Source: CAZLRH01 sp964562015 (GTDB taxonomy: Bacteria > Verrucomicrobiota > Verrucomicrobiia > Opitutales > JABDGR01). From it: 64,000 nt of DNA. The first letter of the stretch is position 1. Each line of letters starts with the position of its first letter. The stretch is from contig CAZLRH010000002.1 in NCBI GenBank assembly GCA_964562015.1, forward strand, positions 310,001-374,000, written 5' to 3'. Of the stretch, positions 23,928 through 32,895 are shown in pieces. The position numbers and the translations under genes are program-made. Below the pieces are notes generated by a model that worked only from the letters and a program-made list of their open reading frames with translations, was not told the origin of the DNA and searched no databases.

Positions 23928-25097
23928 CTACGGAGCGCTGGAACCGACTTGGCGGGCCAGCGTGCCCAGGAAATCCGGCATCGCATTCTGAATCTGCTTG
24001 CGGAGGCTGAGTTCGTCCCGGGCCCGGGTCACGTAATACGCGTACAAGTCCTGCGCGGTGTACTTTTTCAGCTCCGCGTCCGTGATAAGCCCGAGGCTGT
24101 TGGAAAAATGCTGCACGGCGTATTCCAATTCCTTTTCACTGTTGTGCGTGAGCGCCAAGTCGCGCTCGCGGAGGAAGGTCGAATAGGCGGATTTCACCTG
24201 GAGATCATCAAAACTGATCCCGGTCCGCAGGCCCCGGATGAGGGCAATTAAGGCCGCGGTGGTATCCTCAATCTTACGCAAGGCGAGGCCCTGCTCCTTG
24301 AACTTTTGCCAATCGAGCAACTCCCAATGCGTGGCCTGGTCCAGGCGATAGCCGAACCAGCGATCCCCTGAAGTCGGCCGTGTAACGACCAAGTCCTCCA
24401 GCCGGTGGACCAAAACGACGGTGGCGATGCCGGCGACTTTGCCCGTCGGGCGGTGGATAATGGGGCTGCCGCTGTTGCCCTTCACAAATTTCGCATCAAC
24501 CTCCACCATTTCCGGGCCGAAGCCGACAATTCTGCCGTTGATTTGCGTCGCCACTCCGGCACCGAGCGCGTTCCCCGGCACCGTGACCAAGTCGCCGAGT
24601 TGCGTGTTGAGGTTAACCTCGTCCAATAATTCGAGGTAAAATTTGGGCTCGGGAATGCTGAGGATGGCAATGTCCGCCTCAGTGCTCCCAAACAACTGGC
24701 CCGTGGTGGCGAATTTCGTGCCGTCCATGCCGGTGATGGTGAAATTCGACTGGCCGGAAAGCACGTGGAGATTCGTCACCACGAAAAATTTGTCGTGTAT
24801 CTTGGCGACAAAGCCGCTGCCCCGCCCCTGGTCGCCCTCGATGATGACCAGCGCATTCATTTGCGCCGCCGGCAGCGGTGGCACCACCGCTGGCGCTCCG
24901 CGCGGTCCGAGCGCGCGGCGCATTTCCGGTGCGGACAGGGGCGGCGGGGCATCCACCGGAGCGGGCGGGGTGGCGGTGGCCACAGGTTTTGTCGTGGTGT
25001 TTTGCGCCGACCCTAAAGCCGGCCACGCCATTGCCAAAAAGACCGCCGTCAAAAAAAGGCGGAGGCGGGCCCACTGGGATGATTTTTTGCCGCACAT
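23928..25097 (-). CDS. Exported trypsin-like serine protease
   Basis: The 389-residue protein has a signal peptide (LRLFLTAVFLAMAWPALGSA) from ATG 25097 and a Pro/Thr-rich spacer. It then has a trypsin-fold catalytic domain: the His in FFVVTNLHVLSGQ, the Asp in EADIAILSIP and the Ser in FVKGNSGSPIIH. This is the chymotrypsin-type triad found in HtrA-like proteases, but no PDZ domain follows; the C-terminal 150 residues are helical and unique. It probably acts in the periplasm. It is convergent with tsf (12 bp between stop codons). Substrate unknown. Confidence 0.8.
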   Translation of the reverse strand: MCGKKSSQWARLRLFLTAVFLAMAWPALGSAQNTTTKPVATATPPAPVDAPPPLSAPEMRRALGPRGAPAVVPPLPAAQMNALVIIEGDQGRGSGFVAKIHDKFFVVTNLHVLSGQSNFTITGMDGTKFATTGQLFGSTEADIAILSIPEPKFYLELLDEVNLNTQLGDLVTVPGNALGAGVATQINGRIVGFGPEMVEVDAKFVKGNSGSPIIHRPTGKVAGIATVVLVHRLEDLVVTRPTSGDRWFGYRLDQATHWELLDWQKFKEQGLALRKIEDTTAALIALIRGLRTGISFDDLQVKSAYSTFLRERDLALTHNSEKELEYAVQHFSNSLGLITDAELKKYTAQDLYAYYVTRARDELSLRKQIQNAMPDFLGTLARQVGSSAP

Positions 25098-25275
25098 GAA
25101 AATCGGACCATCGGGCCGAATCCTAGCGCGCGCGGGTACAAAATCCAAGCCCTATGCGCAGAGGGCGCCGTTAGGGCCGGCCCTTTTCCGATTGCCAGCC
25201 GGTCGTGCGCAGCCATGATAAAAACACCCAAGGCCTCGTGGGGGTTCACCAACCCACCCCACTGCGTCCAACCTC

Positions 25276-25665
25276 ATGCGCCGCCGCTCTGGCAAAATTC
25301 AGCCGATCCTCATCGCCTTCCTCATCCCCCTCGTGGTGGTGGTGGCGGCGGTGGTGTTCGTCGTGGCGCGCAAACGCTCACGCGGGTCGCTGGAAGTTTT
25401 TCCCGACGCCATTTACCGCAGCGCGCCGGATAATATTCTGGGCAATCGGTACAACCTCGACGCCCAACTTGAATCCCAATTGGCCTGGGACGAAGGCTTC
25501 GGAAAACTTTTTGCGGTCAAGCCCGTCAACGGCGGCGGCGAAATCAGCGTGTTTGTGCCCGATGAGGCCGGCGCGGCCAACCTCAACATGGGCCAGCGTT
25601 TTCACATGACCGTCGTCGTGAAAGACCAGGGCCTGCTGCGCGTCGAGAGCCTGGATAAGTATTAG
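25276..25665 (+). CDS. Small membrane-anchored hypothetical protein
   Basis: The 129-residue protein has one N-terminal transmembrane helix (ILIAFLIPLVVVVAAVVFVV) between basic residues and an exposed C-terminal domain of about 85 residues (SLEVFPDAIYRSAPDNIL, ISVFVPDEAG, FHMTVVVKDQGLLRVESLD). I recognise no family. The Val-rich helix is encoded by a GTGGTGGTGG run that could slip. It stands alone; upstream is the divergent protease. Confidence 0.65.
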   Translation: MRRRSGKIQPILIAFLIPLVVVVAAVVFVVARKRSRGSLEVFPDAIYRSAPDNILGNRYNLDAQLESQLAWDEGFGKLFAVKPVNGGGEISVFVPDEAGAANLNMGQRFHMTVVVKDQGLLRVESLDKY

Positions 25666-25900
25666 TATTGCTGCGAGCATTGCCGGATTTCGAAGGCGTT
25701 TCCTTCAGGTTGCGGGCGGGTTAAAATCGAGAATTGCCCCGGTCAATTTGAGATTGATCGCTGCCTGCCTTTGCATTTTTAACACCAATGTAATTAGTTT
25801 TTTTGTGGGCTTTGTCCCTAGTCTGTCCTGCGGGCTACGGCATTGAACGCTCACTCCCGGCCCGTTTTCAATCCACGCACCAATCCAAAAAAACTCACTC

Positions 25901-26356
25901 ATGAATACGAGCAATGCCTCCGGCGAAACCACTCCGGCCCCTGCGGCCAAGAAAGTACTCTACACCGCCAAAGCCCACACGACCGGTGGCCGGGAGGGCG
26001 GCGCGTCCCGCACCTCGGATGGCCGCCTTGACGTAAAACTTTCCGTGCCGGGTGCACCCGGCAATGGCACCAATCCGGAACAGCTGTTTGCCGTCGGCTG
26101 GTCGGCCTGCTTCACCAGCGCGATCAAGCTTATCGCCTCCCAAAAAAAGGTGCCACTCCCGCCGGACATGGCCCTCGATGCCGAGGTGGACCTTTGCTCC
26201 GGCGCAGATGGCTACTCGCTCCAGACTCGTCTTAATGTCAGCCTGCCGGGCCTGGATCGCGCCGTCGGCCAAGACATCATTAACGCCGCGCACCAGATCT
26301 GCCCGTATTCGAAAGCCACGCGTGGCAACATCCCGGTGGAGATTAATCTCGTCTGA
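25901..26356 (+). CDS. Organic hydroperoxide resistance protein (OsmC/Ohr family)
   Basis: Ohr enzymes reduce organic hydroperoxides to alcohols with a reactive cysteine pair, recharged by lipoyl or other dithiols. The 151-residue protein has both: Cys in VGWSACFTSAIKL and Cys in AAHQICPYSKATRGN. The N-terminal GREGGASRTSDGRLDVKLSV strand-turn and the glutamate in DMALDAEVDL match the Ohr rather than the OsmC branch. No OhrR regulator lies nearby. The ATG follows an AT-rich leader with no Shine-Dalgarno. Confidence 0.9.
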   Translation: MNTSNASGETTPAPAAKKVLYTAKAHTTGGREGGASRTSDGRLDVKLSVPGAPGNGTNPEQLFAVGWSACFTSAIKLIASQKKVPLPPDMALDAEVDLCSGADGYSLQTRLNVSLPGLDRAVGQDIINAAHQICPYSKATRGNIPVEINLV

Positions 26357-26380
26357 TTCAGCAGCGTATCTCCGTCGCGG

Positions 26381-28810
26381 TCACTTTTTCGCGTCTGCCG
26401 CCGGGGCAGCCCCGCCCCACTTCCAGTCGCGGATGGCGGGGAGGTCGTCGCCCACTTCGCGGATGTATTTCTGGTGGTCGAGGAGTTGGTCGCGCAGAAA
26501 TTGCTTCACATGCCCGGCGCGGGAGCCGAGGCTGGGCACGCGGTCGATTACGTCGCCCGCGAGGTGGAAGCGGTCGAGGTCGTTGCGCACGACCATGTCG
26601 AAGGGCGTGGTGGTGGTGCCTTCCTCCTTATAGCCGCGCACATGGAGGTTTGGGTGGTTCGTGCGCCGGTACGTCAGCCGGTGGATGAGCAGCGGGTAGC
26701 CGTGAAAGGCGAAGATGATGGGCTTGTCCTTGGTGAAGAGGTCGTCGAAATCCTTGTCATCGAGGCCGTGCGGATGTTCGGACTGCGGTTGCAAGGTCAT
26801 CAGGTCCACGACGTTGACGACGCGGATTTTCAGCGCGGGAAAATGTTGGCGCAGGATTTCCACGGCGGCGAGGGTTTCGAGCGTGGGAACGTCGCCCGCG
26901 CAGGCCATGACGACATCCGGGTCGCAGTCGCCGTCGTTGCTGGCCCATTCCCAAATGCCGAGGCCCGCGGTGCAGTGTTTGACGGCGTCGTCCATGCTCA
27001 AGTACTGCAACTCCGGCTGCTTGCCCGCGACGATGACGTTGACGTAGTTGCGGCTGCGCAGGCAGTGGTCGGTGACGGACAACAGCGTGTTCGCATCCGG
27101 CGGGAGGTACACGCGCACGATGTCGGCTTTTTTATTCACCACGTGGTCGATGAAGCCCGGGTCCTGATGGCTGAAGCCGTTGTGGTCCTGCCGCCAGACG
27201 TGCGAGGTCAGCAAATAATTCAACGACGCAATGGGCCGCCGCCACGGGATGTGCCGCGTGACTTTCAGCCACTTCGCGTGCTGGTTGAACATCGAATCGA
27301 TGATGTGAATAAACGCCTCGTAGCACGAAAACAGCCCGTGCCGTCCCGTGAGCAGGTAACCCTCGAGCCAGCCCTGGCAAAGGTGCTCGCTCAAAACCTC
27401 CATCACGCGTCCATCCGGAGAAACATGGTCGTCCGTCTTATAAATCTCCGCGGTGGAAACGCGCTCCGTAATATCGAAGAGCGCGCCGAGGCGGTTCGAG
27501 GCGGTTTCGTCCGGGCCCATCACGCGGAAATTTCGGCTGGTCCAGTTGAGCTTCATCACGTCGCGGACGAATTCGCCCATGATGCGGGTGGACTCCGCGA
27601 CCACCGCGCCGGGCCGGGCCACCGCGACCGCGTACTTCTTAAAATCCGGCATTTTCAAATCGCGCAGCAAGAGGCCGCCGTTGGCGTGCGGATTCGCCCC
27701 CATGCGCCGTTCGCCCTTTGGTGCCAGCGCGGCGAGTTCGGGCAAAAGCTTGCCGTTGGCGTCGAACAACTCTTCCACGCGGTAACTCTTCAGCCAGTCT
27801 TCGAGAATTTTCAGGTGGCCGGGCTTGGTCCCGATATCGGTGACCGGCACTTGGTGGGAGCGGAAGGAGCCCTCGGTCGGTTTGCCGTCCACGGTTTTCG
27901 GACCCGTCCACCCTTTGGGGGTGCGAAAAATAATCATGGGCCAGCGCGGCCGTTTTTTAAACCCCTCCGCGCGCGCCTGTTTTTGCATGGCTTTGATTTC
28001 TGCCAATACCTTATCGAGCGTGGCCGCCATGAGTTGGTGGACCTTCGCGGGCTCGTCGCCCTCGACAAAATACGGCACATAGCCATAACCGCGAAAGAGT
28101 TGCTCCAATTCCTCGCGGCTGATGCGGGCAAGCACCGTCGGGTTGGCGATTTTGTAACCGTTGAGGTGCAGAATCGGAAGCACCGCGCCGTCATGCACGG
28201 GATTGAGAAACTTATTCGAGTGCCAACTGGCCGCGAGCGGGCCGGTTTCCGCCTCGCCGTCGCCGACGACACACGCGGCGATTAAATCGGGATTGTCAAA
28301 CACCGCGCCGTACGCGTGCGTCAGCGCGTAGCCCAATTCGCCGCCCTCGTGGATGGAGCCGGGCGTCTCGGGCGCGACGTGGCTGGGAATGCCGCCGGGA
28401 AAGGAAAATTGCTTGAACAAGCGCTGCATCCCGGCCTCGTCCTGCGCAATGTCCGGGTAAAACTCGCTGTACGTGCCCTCGAGGTAAGTATTCGCCACCA
28501 TGCCTGGCCCGCCGTGGCCCGGACCGGCGAGGTAAATCATGTTCAAATCGTGGGCCTTGATGAGGCGATTCAAGTGGACGTAGATAAAATTCAGGCCGGG
28601 CGTCGTGCCCCAGTGGCCGAGCAGGCGCGGCTTCACGTCTTCGACCTGCAGCGGCTTTTTCAGCAGCGGATTATTCAACAAATAAATCTGGCCGACCGAC
28701 AAATAATTGGCCGCGCGCCAGTAGGCGTTCATCTGCTCGAGCAACTTCGGCGGTAACGGCCCACGGACCCGGCTGGCGGTCTTGGTCTTCTTAATCTTTT
28801 TGGCTTTCAT
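26381..28810 (-). CDS. xfp: Xylulose-5-P/fructose-6-P phosphoketolase
   Basis: Phosphoketolase cleaves xylulose 5-phosphate (and often fructose 6-phosphate) with phosphate, giving acetyl phosphate plus glyceraldehyde 3-phosphate (or erythrose 4-phosphate). The 809-residue protein is full length. The thiamine-diphosphate motif GDGEAETGPLAASWHSNKFL, the N-terminal LGHWGTTPGLNFIYVHLNRL, the GPGHGGPGM loop and the C-terminal GYKEEGTTTTPFDMVVRNDL are all present. ATG 28810 is four bases from the acetate kinase stop, so they are co-transcribed: acetyl phosphate made here feeds AckA for ATP. It is preceded by a rare AAAGGA ribosome site. Confidence 0.95.
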   Translation of the reverse strand: MKAKKIKKTKTASRVRGPLPPKLLEQMNAYWRAANYLSVGQIYLLNNPLLKKPLQVEDVKPRLLGHWGTTPGLNFIYVHLNRLIKAHDLNMIYLAGPGHGGPGMVANTYLEGTYSEFYPDIAQDEAGMQRLFKQFSFPGGIPSHVAPETPGSIHEGGELGYALTHAYGAVFDNPDLIAACVVGDGEAETGPLAASWHSNKFLNPVHDGAVLPILHLNGYKIANPTVLARISREELEQLFRGYGYVPYFVEGDEPAKVHQLMAATLDKVLAEIKAMQKQARAEGFKKRPRWPMIIFRTPKGWTGPKTVDGKPTEGSFRSHQVPVTDIGTKPGHLKILEDWLKSYRVEELFDANGKLLPELAALAPKGERRMGANPHANGGLLLRDLKMPDFKKYAVAVARPGAVVAESTRIMGEFVRDVMKLNWTSRNFRVMGPDETASNRLGALFDITERVSTAEIYKTDDHVSPDGRVMEVLSEHLCQGWLEGYLLTGRHGLFSCYEAFIHIIDSMFNQHAKWLKVTRHIPWRRPIASLNYLLTSHVWRQDHNGFSHQDPGFIDHVVNKKADIVRVYLPPDANTLLSVTDHCLRSRNYVNVIVAGKQPELQYLSMDDAVKHCTAGLGIWEWASNDGDCDPDVVMACAGDVPTLETLAAVEILRQHFPALKIRVVNVVDLMTLQPQSEHPHGLDDKDFDDLFTKDKPIIFAFHGYPLLIHRLTYRRTNHPNLHVRGYKEEGTTTTPFDMVVRNDLDRFHLAGDVIDRVPSLGSRAGHVKQFLRDQLLDHQKYIREVGDDLPAIRDWKWGGAAPAADAKK

Positions 28811-28814
28811 GATT

Positions 28815-30020
28815 TTAATCCTTTCCCAGTTTGACCCCCAGCACACCGCACACGGAACGCGCGATGACCGATTCCTCATCAGTATGAATCAGGCGCACCG
28901 CCACCCGGCTGCCCACCGCGGAGAGGAGCCCAGCGTTGGCCGCATTCCGCTTTTTGTCGAGTTTGATTCCTAAGAAGGTCAGATTGTCACAAATACGCCA
29001 CCTGATTTCAGGATTATTTTCCCCGATGCCGCCGGCGAAAACCAGGGTGTCCAGGCCGCCCAGCGCCGCGGCATAGCTGCCGATGAATTTTTTCACGTGG
29101 TAACAAAAATGCGCGACGGCCTCGGCGGCACGGGAGTCGCGGCCTTCGCGCTGCAGCAAGTCGCGCATGTCCGAGCTGGTTTCCGAAAGGCCGAGCAGAC
29201 CCGACTTAAAATTCACCATGTCATTGAATTGCTCCGTCGTCATGTTTTCCGTTTGCGCGAAAAACAAACCCAGCGCGGGATCGAGATCGCCGGAGCGCGT
29301 GCTCATCGGCACGCCAGCGGTCGGCGTGAAAGCCATGCTGGTGTCCATGGGCCGGCCTTGGTGCACCGCCGCGAGGCTGGCGCCATTTCCCAGGTGCGCG
29401 AGCACCACGCGCCCGTGCGCCGCCTTTTTCCCCGCGACGCGGGCCAATTCCCCCATCAGGAAAGTGTACGATAATCCGTGAAAACCGTACCGCCGCACGC
29501 CCTTCGCGGCGTAACGGCGCGGGATGGCCAGCAGGCGCGCGACGTTGGGCAGGTCGTGATGAAAAGCGGTGTCGAAACAGGCGATTTGCGGCAGTCGCGG
29601 AAACTCTTTCTGCAGCGCCTCAATCAATTGAATTTCCCCGGGCAGATGCTGGGGATCGAAAGGAACCAGCCGGTGCAATTCCTTCAGGAGGGCGCGGTCC
29701 ACGCGGTGCGGCGCGGAATATTTCGGGCCGCCGTGCACCACGCGGTGGCCCATCGCCACGACCACACCGGCGCCCACGTTGGCCTCCATCCATTTCCGCA
29801 GAATCTCCACGGCCGCGCCATGGTCCCGCGCTGTAATTTTGCGCGAAACATTTTCCGCCGCAGTCGCGCCCTTCACCGTGAACGTCGTGCCCGCGATGCC
29901 GATGCGCTCGATGCGCCCGGAGCAAAGGCGCCGCAACGCGCCGCCGATTTCATACAGCGCAAACTTGATGCTCGACGAGCCGCCGTTGAGCGTGAGGACA
30001 CATTTTTGCGCGGGTTTCAT
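28815..30020 (-). CDS. ackA: Acetate kinase
   Basis: AckA turns acetyl phosphate and ADP into acetate and ATP. The 401-residue protein shows the phosphate-binding start VLTLNGGSSSIKFALYE, GFHGLSYTFLM, GRVVLAHLGNGASLAAVHQG and the C-terminal VFAGGIGENNPEIRWRIC. ATG 30020 is used since homology begins there; upstream frame is Ala/Gly-rich noise. The gene lies between the aldo/keto reductase and phosphoketolase genes on the same strand with gaps of 44 and 4 bases. The three form an operon for sugar-phosphate cleavage and ATP from acetyl phosphate. Confidence 0.96.
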   Translation of the reverse strand: MKPAQKCVLTLNGGSSSIKFALYEIGGALRRLCSGRIERIGIAGTTFTVKGATAAENVSRKITARDHGAAVEILRKWMEANVGAGVVVAMGHRVVHGGPKYSAPHRVDRALLKELHRLVPFDPQHLPGEIQLIEALQKEFPRLPQIACFDTAFHHDLPNVARLLAIPRRYAAKGVRRYGFHGLSYTFLMGELARVAGKKAAHGRVVLAHLGNGASLAAVHQGRPMDTSMAFTPTAGVPMSTRSGDLDPALGLFFAQTENMTTEQFNDMVNFKSGLLGLSETSSDMRDLLQREGRDSRAAEAVAHFCYHVKKFIGSYAAALGGLDTLVFAGGIGENNPEIRWRICDNLTFLGIKLDKKRNAANAGLLSAVGSRVAVRLIHTDEESVIARSVCGVLGVKLGKD

Positions 30021-30064
30021 GGGAGGAGCCAGGCCGCCGGCGGACGCGGCCTGCATCCCCCGGC

Positions 30065-31054
30065 TTACCCTTCGGCGACCGCGGCGTCAATCGCGGCCAA
30101 TTCCGCGGGACTGAATGTCGTATTTTTCAATGCCTGCAAATTCGCCTCGAGCTGGCTGACGGTGCTCGCGCCGGGGAGCACGCTGGTGATGGCCGGCTGG
30201 CGCAATACCCAGGCGAGCGCCATTTGCGAGAGCGTCTGTCCGCGCGCCTGCGCTAGGCCGAATAATTTTTTGACCTTGGGCAGGTGGCGCTCGACGGTTT
30301 CGGATTTTAAGAATTCGTTGCGCGCGGCGCGCGAGCCGGCCGGAATGCCCTTGACGTACCGGTCGCTCAAAACGCCCTGCGCCAGCGGACTGAACGGAAT
30401 GCACCCGATGCCTTCGCGCTCGAGCACGGGCAGGAGGCCCTGCTCGATTTTGCGGTCGAGGATATTGTAGCGCGGCTGGTGCAACACGCAGGGCGCGCCC
30501 ATTTCGCGCAGCATCCGCGCCGCCGCGGCGGTTTGCTCGGGATTGTAGTTAGAAAGCGCGGCGTACAATGCCTTGCCCGAACGCACCGCGTGGACGAGCG
30601 CGCCCATGGTTTCCTCGAGCGGAGTGTTGGGGTCGGGCCGGTGCGAATAAAAAATATCCACGTATTCGAGGTTCATCCGACGCAGGCTCTGGTCGAGGCT
30701 GGCAAGCAGGTACTTGCGCGAACCCCAGTCGCCATACGGCCCCGGCCACATCGTGTAGCCGGCCTTGGTGGAGATGATAATTTCGTCCCGATAGTCGGCC
30801 AGATCGGCGTGCAGGATTTTGCCGAAATTGGCTTCGGCGGATCCGGGCGGCGGCCCGTAATTGTTGGCGAGGTCGAAATGCGTCACGCCCAAATCAAAGG
30901 CCCGCAGGACGAGCCGGCGCGATTCGATGAGGTTGTCGCGGTCGCCAAAGTTGTGCCACAAACCCAGGGACAGCCGCGGCAGTTGCAGGCCGCTGCGCCC
31001 GCAACGGGCGTAAGGCGTCGCTTGATAACGATCGGGAGCAGGCAGGTGGGGCAT
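30065..31054 (-). CDS. Aldo/keto reductase (YghZ-like)
   Basis: The 329-residue NADPH-dependent oxidoreductase of the aldo/keto reductase fold has the catalytic tetrad visible as Asp in GVTHFDLANNYGPPPG, Tyr in the same loop, Lys in IISTKAGYTMWPG and His in DIFYSHRPDP. Its closest relatives by pattern are the YghZ-type enzymes that reduce L-glyceraldehyde 3-phosphate, methylglyoxal and similar aldehydes. It is the first gene of the operon with ackA and xfp. Detoxifying aldehydes from triose phosphate would fit next to phosphoketolase, but this is inference from position. Confidence 0.85.
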   Translation of the reverse strand: MPHLPAPDRYQATPYARCGRSGLQLPRLSLGLWHNFGDRDNLIESRRLVLRAFDLGVTHFDLANNYGPPPGSAEANFGKILHADLADYRDEIIISTKAGYTMWPGPYGDWGSRKYLLASLDQSLRRMNLEYVDIFYSHRPDPNTPLEETMGALVHAVRSGKALYAALSNYNPEQTAAAARMLREMGAPCVLHQPRYNILDRKIEQGLLPVLEREGIGCIPFSPLAQGVLSDRYVKGIPAGSRAARNEFLKSETVERHLPKVKKLFGLAQARGQTLSQMALAWVLRQPAITSVLPGASTVSQLEANLQALKNTTFSPAELAAIDAAVAEG

Positions 31055-31202
31055 GGCGTTTCATCCCACTGCACAAGGAATGCCCGCGCGCGTAAAGGGG
31101 AAAAACGCGCCCAGGGCGATGACCCCAGCCGGGGCGTGAAATTCGGCGTGCCAAGCGCCGCGCGATGCGCTAGGTTGGGGAGGCAGCCCCGCGCGTTTTT
31201 GC

Positions 31203-31730
31203 ATGGCCCAAACCATCACTCGGAAGGAATCCCCCGCGGCCACCCGCACGGCCGCGCCACCGGTGGTCACGCCCCCGTCCGCCGCGACCACCCAGGACCG
31301 CGGCGGCGTGGTGAAACAATTTTCCGTTTTTGCGGAGAACAAGGTCGGGCGCCTCAATGACATCGTCGCGCTGCTCGCGGGCAAGGACGTGCATGTGCTG
31401 GCCTTGTGCTTGGTGGACACCACGGACAGCACCATCATCCGCCTCGTGCTGGATTATCCCGAGGTCGCGGCGCCGCTGCTCACCGGCCAGGGTTTTGCCT
31501 ACAGCATCACCAAGGTGCTCGCGGTGGAAATTGACACCGAGGCCCGGCTGAAGTTCGTGACGTGCGCCCTCGTGCAGGCGGAAATCAACATTCACTACCT
31601 TTATCCCTTTCTCATGCGCCCCAATGGCCGCACCGGGCTTATCCTCCATCTCGAAGACCCCGACCTGGCCGCTGATGTGCTCAAGCGCAATCAAATCACC
31701 GTGCTCTCCCAGGCCGATCTCGCGCGCTGA
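31203..31730 (+). CDS. Tandem ACT-domain regulatory protein
   Basis: The 175-residue protein begins with a Thr/Ala/Pro-rich leader of about 30 residues. An ACT-like beta-alpha-beta fold follows: VKQFSVFAENKVGRLNDIVA, then ALCLVDTTDSTIIRLVLD. A second ACT-like half (SITKVLAVEIDTEARLKFVT, HYLYPFLMRPNGRTGLILHL) completes a pair. ACT pairs usually bind amino acids or nucleotides and control an enzyme. No enzymatic domain is fused here, so this would act on a partner in trans; which one is unknown. It is divergent from the aldo/keto reductase operon. Confidence 0.75.
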   Translation: MAQTITRKESPAATRTAAPPVVTPPSAATTQDRGGVVKQFSVFAENKVGRLNDIVALLAGKDVHVLALCLVDTTDSTIIRLVLDYPEVAAPLLTGQGFAYSITKVLAVEIDTEARLKFVTCALVQAEINIHYLYPFLMRPNGRTGLILHLEDPDLAADVLKRNQITVLSQADLAR

Positions 31731-31775
31731 GTTTTTTTGCAGTTTACCCCCCATCCCCCAAGCCCCTGTCCTGTG

Positions 31776-32885
31776 ATGCGAAAGAATTTTTTGGCGCAAT
31801 GTATTTTAGTTTTGGCGTCGCCTGTCCTGCTGGCCGCGGCGGCTGAAACGCCCAAACCCGCCGAGGCCGCCACAGTTTCCGGCAATACCACCGCGGCAAA
31901 TAATTCCGCGGCGGAAAATCCGACGCGCGCGGCGTTCCTCAAATTGATTGACCAACCCCGCGTGCCGCTCGCGCCGGAAAGCAAGGATTTGGGCGAAGCC
32001 GACGGATTGCAGCAATATCATTTCACCTTCGCCGCGGCCCAGGATCAGCGCGTCACCGGCCTGCTGACCGAACCGGCCAAACGGACGGGCCGCCTGCCGG
32101 TTGTGATCATGCTGCATGGCACGGGCGGAAAAAAAGAAGACCTGCGCGCGCAGATGACCGCCTACGCCCAGGTCGGATTCATTGCCGTGGCGATCGACGC
32201 CCGCTACCACGGCGAGCGCGCGGGCGGCGCCGCCGGCAGCACCGCCTACCAAAATGCCATTCTCGCCGCCTGGCAAAAGGGCGGCGCCCACCCGTTTTTC
32301 TACGACACCGCCTGGGATGTCATGCGCCTGGTGGATTACCTCGACACGCGCGACGACGTGGATCCGAAACGCCTCGGCCTGATGGGCGTTTCCATGGGCG
32401 GCATTGAAACTTATCTCACCGCCGCCGCGGACCCGCGCATCGCCGTGGTCGTGCCGTTCATCAGCCTCGAAAGTTTTAAATGGGCGCTCGACCACGACCT
32501 CTGGTCGCACCGCACGGAAACGATTCCCCTCGCCTTGAGTGCCGCGGCCCAGGAAGCCGGCGTCGCGCAAATTGACGCGGCTTTCGTGCGCAAATTTTAC
32601 GACAAAGTCGCGCCGGGCATTTATGGGCAGTTCGACGGCCCGGCCATGGCCACACTCATCGCCCCGCGGCCGATGCTCGCCATCAACGGCGCGAACGATC
32701 TGCGCACGCCCATCGAGGGCGTCAACGAATGCCTCGACGCCGCCAAGCCGATTTACCACGCCGCCAACGCGGACGACCGCCTCGTGTACATTGCCCAGCC
32801 AAACACGGCCCACGCGGTGAAGCCGGAATCGTACGTCGCCGCCCGCGAATGGTTTGTCAAATGGCTAAAGCCGGAGGCGAAGTAG
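31776..32885 (+). CDS. Exported alpha/beta hydrolase (esterase-like)
   Basis: The 369-residue protein from ATG 31776 starts with a signal peptide (MRKNFLAQCILVLASPVLLA) and an Ala/Thr-rich linker. The hydrolase domain shows the oxyanion start VVIMLHGTGGKKEDLRAQM, the nucleophile Ser in GLMGVSMGGIETY, the acid Asp in INGANDLRTP and the His in NTAHAVKPES. It resembles the dienelactone-hydrolase/acetyl-xylan-esterase group and probably cleaves an ester outside the cytoplasm. The natural substrate is unknown. It is convergent with ftsY (11 bp). Confidence 0.8.
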   Translation: MRKNFLAQCILVLASPVLLAAAAETPKPAEAATVSGNTTAANNSAAENPTRAAFLKLIDQPRVPLAPESKDLGEADGLQQYHFTFAAAQDQRVTGLLTEPAKRTGRLPVVIMLHGTGGKKEDLRAQMTAYAQVGFIAVAIDARYHGERAGGAAGSTAYQNAILAAWQKGGAHPFFYDTAWDVMRLVDYLDTRDDVDPKRLGLMGVSMGGIETYLTAAADPRIAVVVPFISLESFKWALDHDLWSHRTETIPLALSAAAQEAGVAQIDAAFVRKFYDKVAPGIYGQFDGPAMATLIAPRPMLAINGANDLRTPIEGVNECLDAAKPIYHAANADDRLVYIAQPNTAHAVKPESYVAAREWFVKWLKPEAK

Positions 32886-32895
32886 GCGCGAGAGG

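Noticed and set aside
26474..28285. A 603-residue open frame opposite the phosphoketolase gene
   Set aside because: Antisense shadow of a clear, full-length phosphoketolase; Val/His/Arg-rich composition expected from GC-rich reverse codons.
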